Both the position numbers and the translations under genes were made by a program. From positions 62,001-126,000 of the forward strand of contig CALJAA010000028.1 of the NCBI GenBank assembly GCA_938028465.1: a stretch of DNA of 64,000 nt, written 5' to 3'. Positions 63,678 to 64,000 of this stretch are shown one piece after another. Each line of letters opens with the position of its first letter. Position 1 is the first letter of the stretch. The notes beneath the pieces were generated by a model. That model made no database searches. It had not been told where the DNA came from and was given only the letters and a program-made list of their open reading frames with translations. This DNA is from an uncultured Granulosicoccaceae bacterium (GTDB lineage: Bacteria > Pseudomonadota > Gammaproteobacteria > Granulosicoccales > Granulosicoccaceae).

Positions 63678-63706
63678 TTGACCCAAACCGGTAGTGTCCG
63701 TATAGT
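63678..63706 (+). promoter_or_regulatory. Sigma-70 promoter of mraZ and the dcw cluster
   Basis: TTGACC (63678-63683), a 17-bp spacer, and TATAGT (63701-63706) form a near-consensus sigma-70 promoter 60 bp before the mraZ ATG. GTGGG and GAGGC (from 63735) spaced 10 bp apart resemble degenerate MraZ-binding repeats between promoter and gene, which would permit autorepression. Confidence 0.7.
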
Positions 63707-63766
63707 GGCGCTTGGTGATGATTCGTGTCGAATTGTGGGTAATTGAGGCGTCAAGCGCTAAAAACG

Positions 63767-64000
63767 ATGTTCAGGGGTATTTCCAAACTCAGCGTTGATG
63801 CTAAAGGCAGGCTTGCCGTGCCCAAGCATCACCGAGATCGGCTGATGGCCGATGGGATCACCGAGTTGATGGTGACGGCTGACCCTTCGCGTTGTTTGTT
63901 GATTTATCCCATGCCGGATTGGCGAGAAATCGAAATTAAGTTAATGAGTTTGCCGAATACGAATCCTCACAGCCGAGCGATGCAGCGATTGTACGTCGGT
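63767..64000 (+). CDS. mraZ: Transcriptional regulator MraZ, 3' truncated by the window edge
   Basis: 78 codons are present. MFRGISKLSVDAKGRLAVPKHHRDRL is the first AbrB-like MraZ repeat (the DAKGR motif), continuing through LLIYPMPDWREIE. MraZ binds TGGGN repeats in its own promoter and represses the division and cell-wall (dcw) cluster, which should continue to the right with rsmH and ftsL. The ATG is at 63767. Confidence 0.96.
   Translation, partial: MFRGISKLSVDAKGRLAVPKHHRDRLMADGITELMVTADPSRCLLIYPMPDWREIEIKLMSLPNTNPHSRAMQRLYVG

Overview
The window looks like chromosomal DNA of a free-living, probably marine gammaproteobacterium of moderate GC content. Most of its length is conserved gammaproteobacterial synteny: minCDE; kdsD-lptC-lptA-lptB-rpoN-hpf-ptsN divergent from mlaFEDCB-murA-hisG; petABC-sspB; yraN-lpoA divergent from rsmI; then rnpB and mraZ, the first gene of the division/cell-wall (dcw) cluster. 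HPr kinase together with RapZ, HPr and enzyme I, and a split class II (B12-dependent) ribonucleotide reductase, fit a non-enteric lineage related to Chromatiales/Xanthomonadales-type bacteria. Genus cannot be settled from the sequence alone. No prophage, CRISPR array, tRNA or complete insertion sequence was seen.

Layout. 1-3140: minC (5' end cut), minD, minE, a porin and a strong terminator. 3191-24805: the accessory part. A metallophosphoesterase is read leftwards. A glycosyltransferase (GT4) and a CE4-like deacetylase follow, then a GT32-like transferase on the opposite strand. From 7939 to 24805 runs a co-directional series of eleven genes: a four-gene Yej/Opp-type ABC importer, two COG4671-type glycosyltransferases around a GT4 enzyme, a second CE4-like deacetylase, a GNAT acetyltransferase, a large MscS-type channel, and a 1032-residue ABC-exporter-like protein whose ATPase motifs have all decayed and which ends in a cyclic-nucleotide-binding domain. 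This is the best candidate for an undescribed glycan-making, transport or sensing system.

24810-30661: bolA, a small operon (zinc-ribbon protein, unknown protein, parvulin), nrdJb and nrdJa, an upstream region with NrdR-box and DnaA-box-like sites, and a stand-alone DUF3391 protein. 30740-42669 (minus strand): mgtE, regulatory PTS genes (ptsI, ptsH, rapZ, hprK, ptsN), hpf, rpoN, the Lpt export genes, kdsD and mlaA. 42863-49985 (plus strand): the Mla phospholipid transport operon, murA, hisG and two tandem DAHP synthases. 50002-54958: a CRP-like site, a HAMP protein, a metzincin protease with a GlyGly-CTERM-like tail, a DUF1919 protein and a DegS-like protease. 55082-64000: cytochrome bc1 genes, sspB, yraN-lpoA, rsmI, RNase P RNA, a small outer-membrane protein and the start of mraZ.

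Functionally, most of the window concerns the cell envelope: division-site placement, LPS precursor and export, phospholipid traffic, peptidoglycan precursors, envelope proteolysis and outer-membrane proteins. The accessory glycosyltransferase operon would add a further envelope or osmotic glycan function, but its product cannot be deduced from the sequence.
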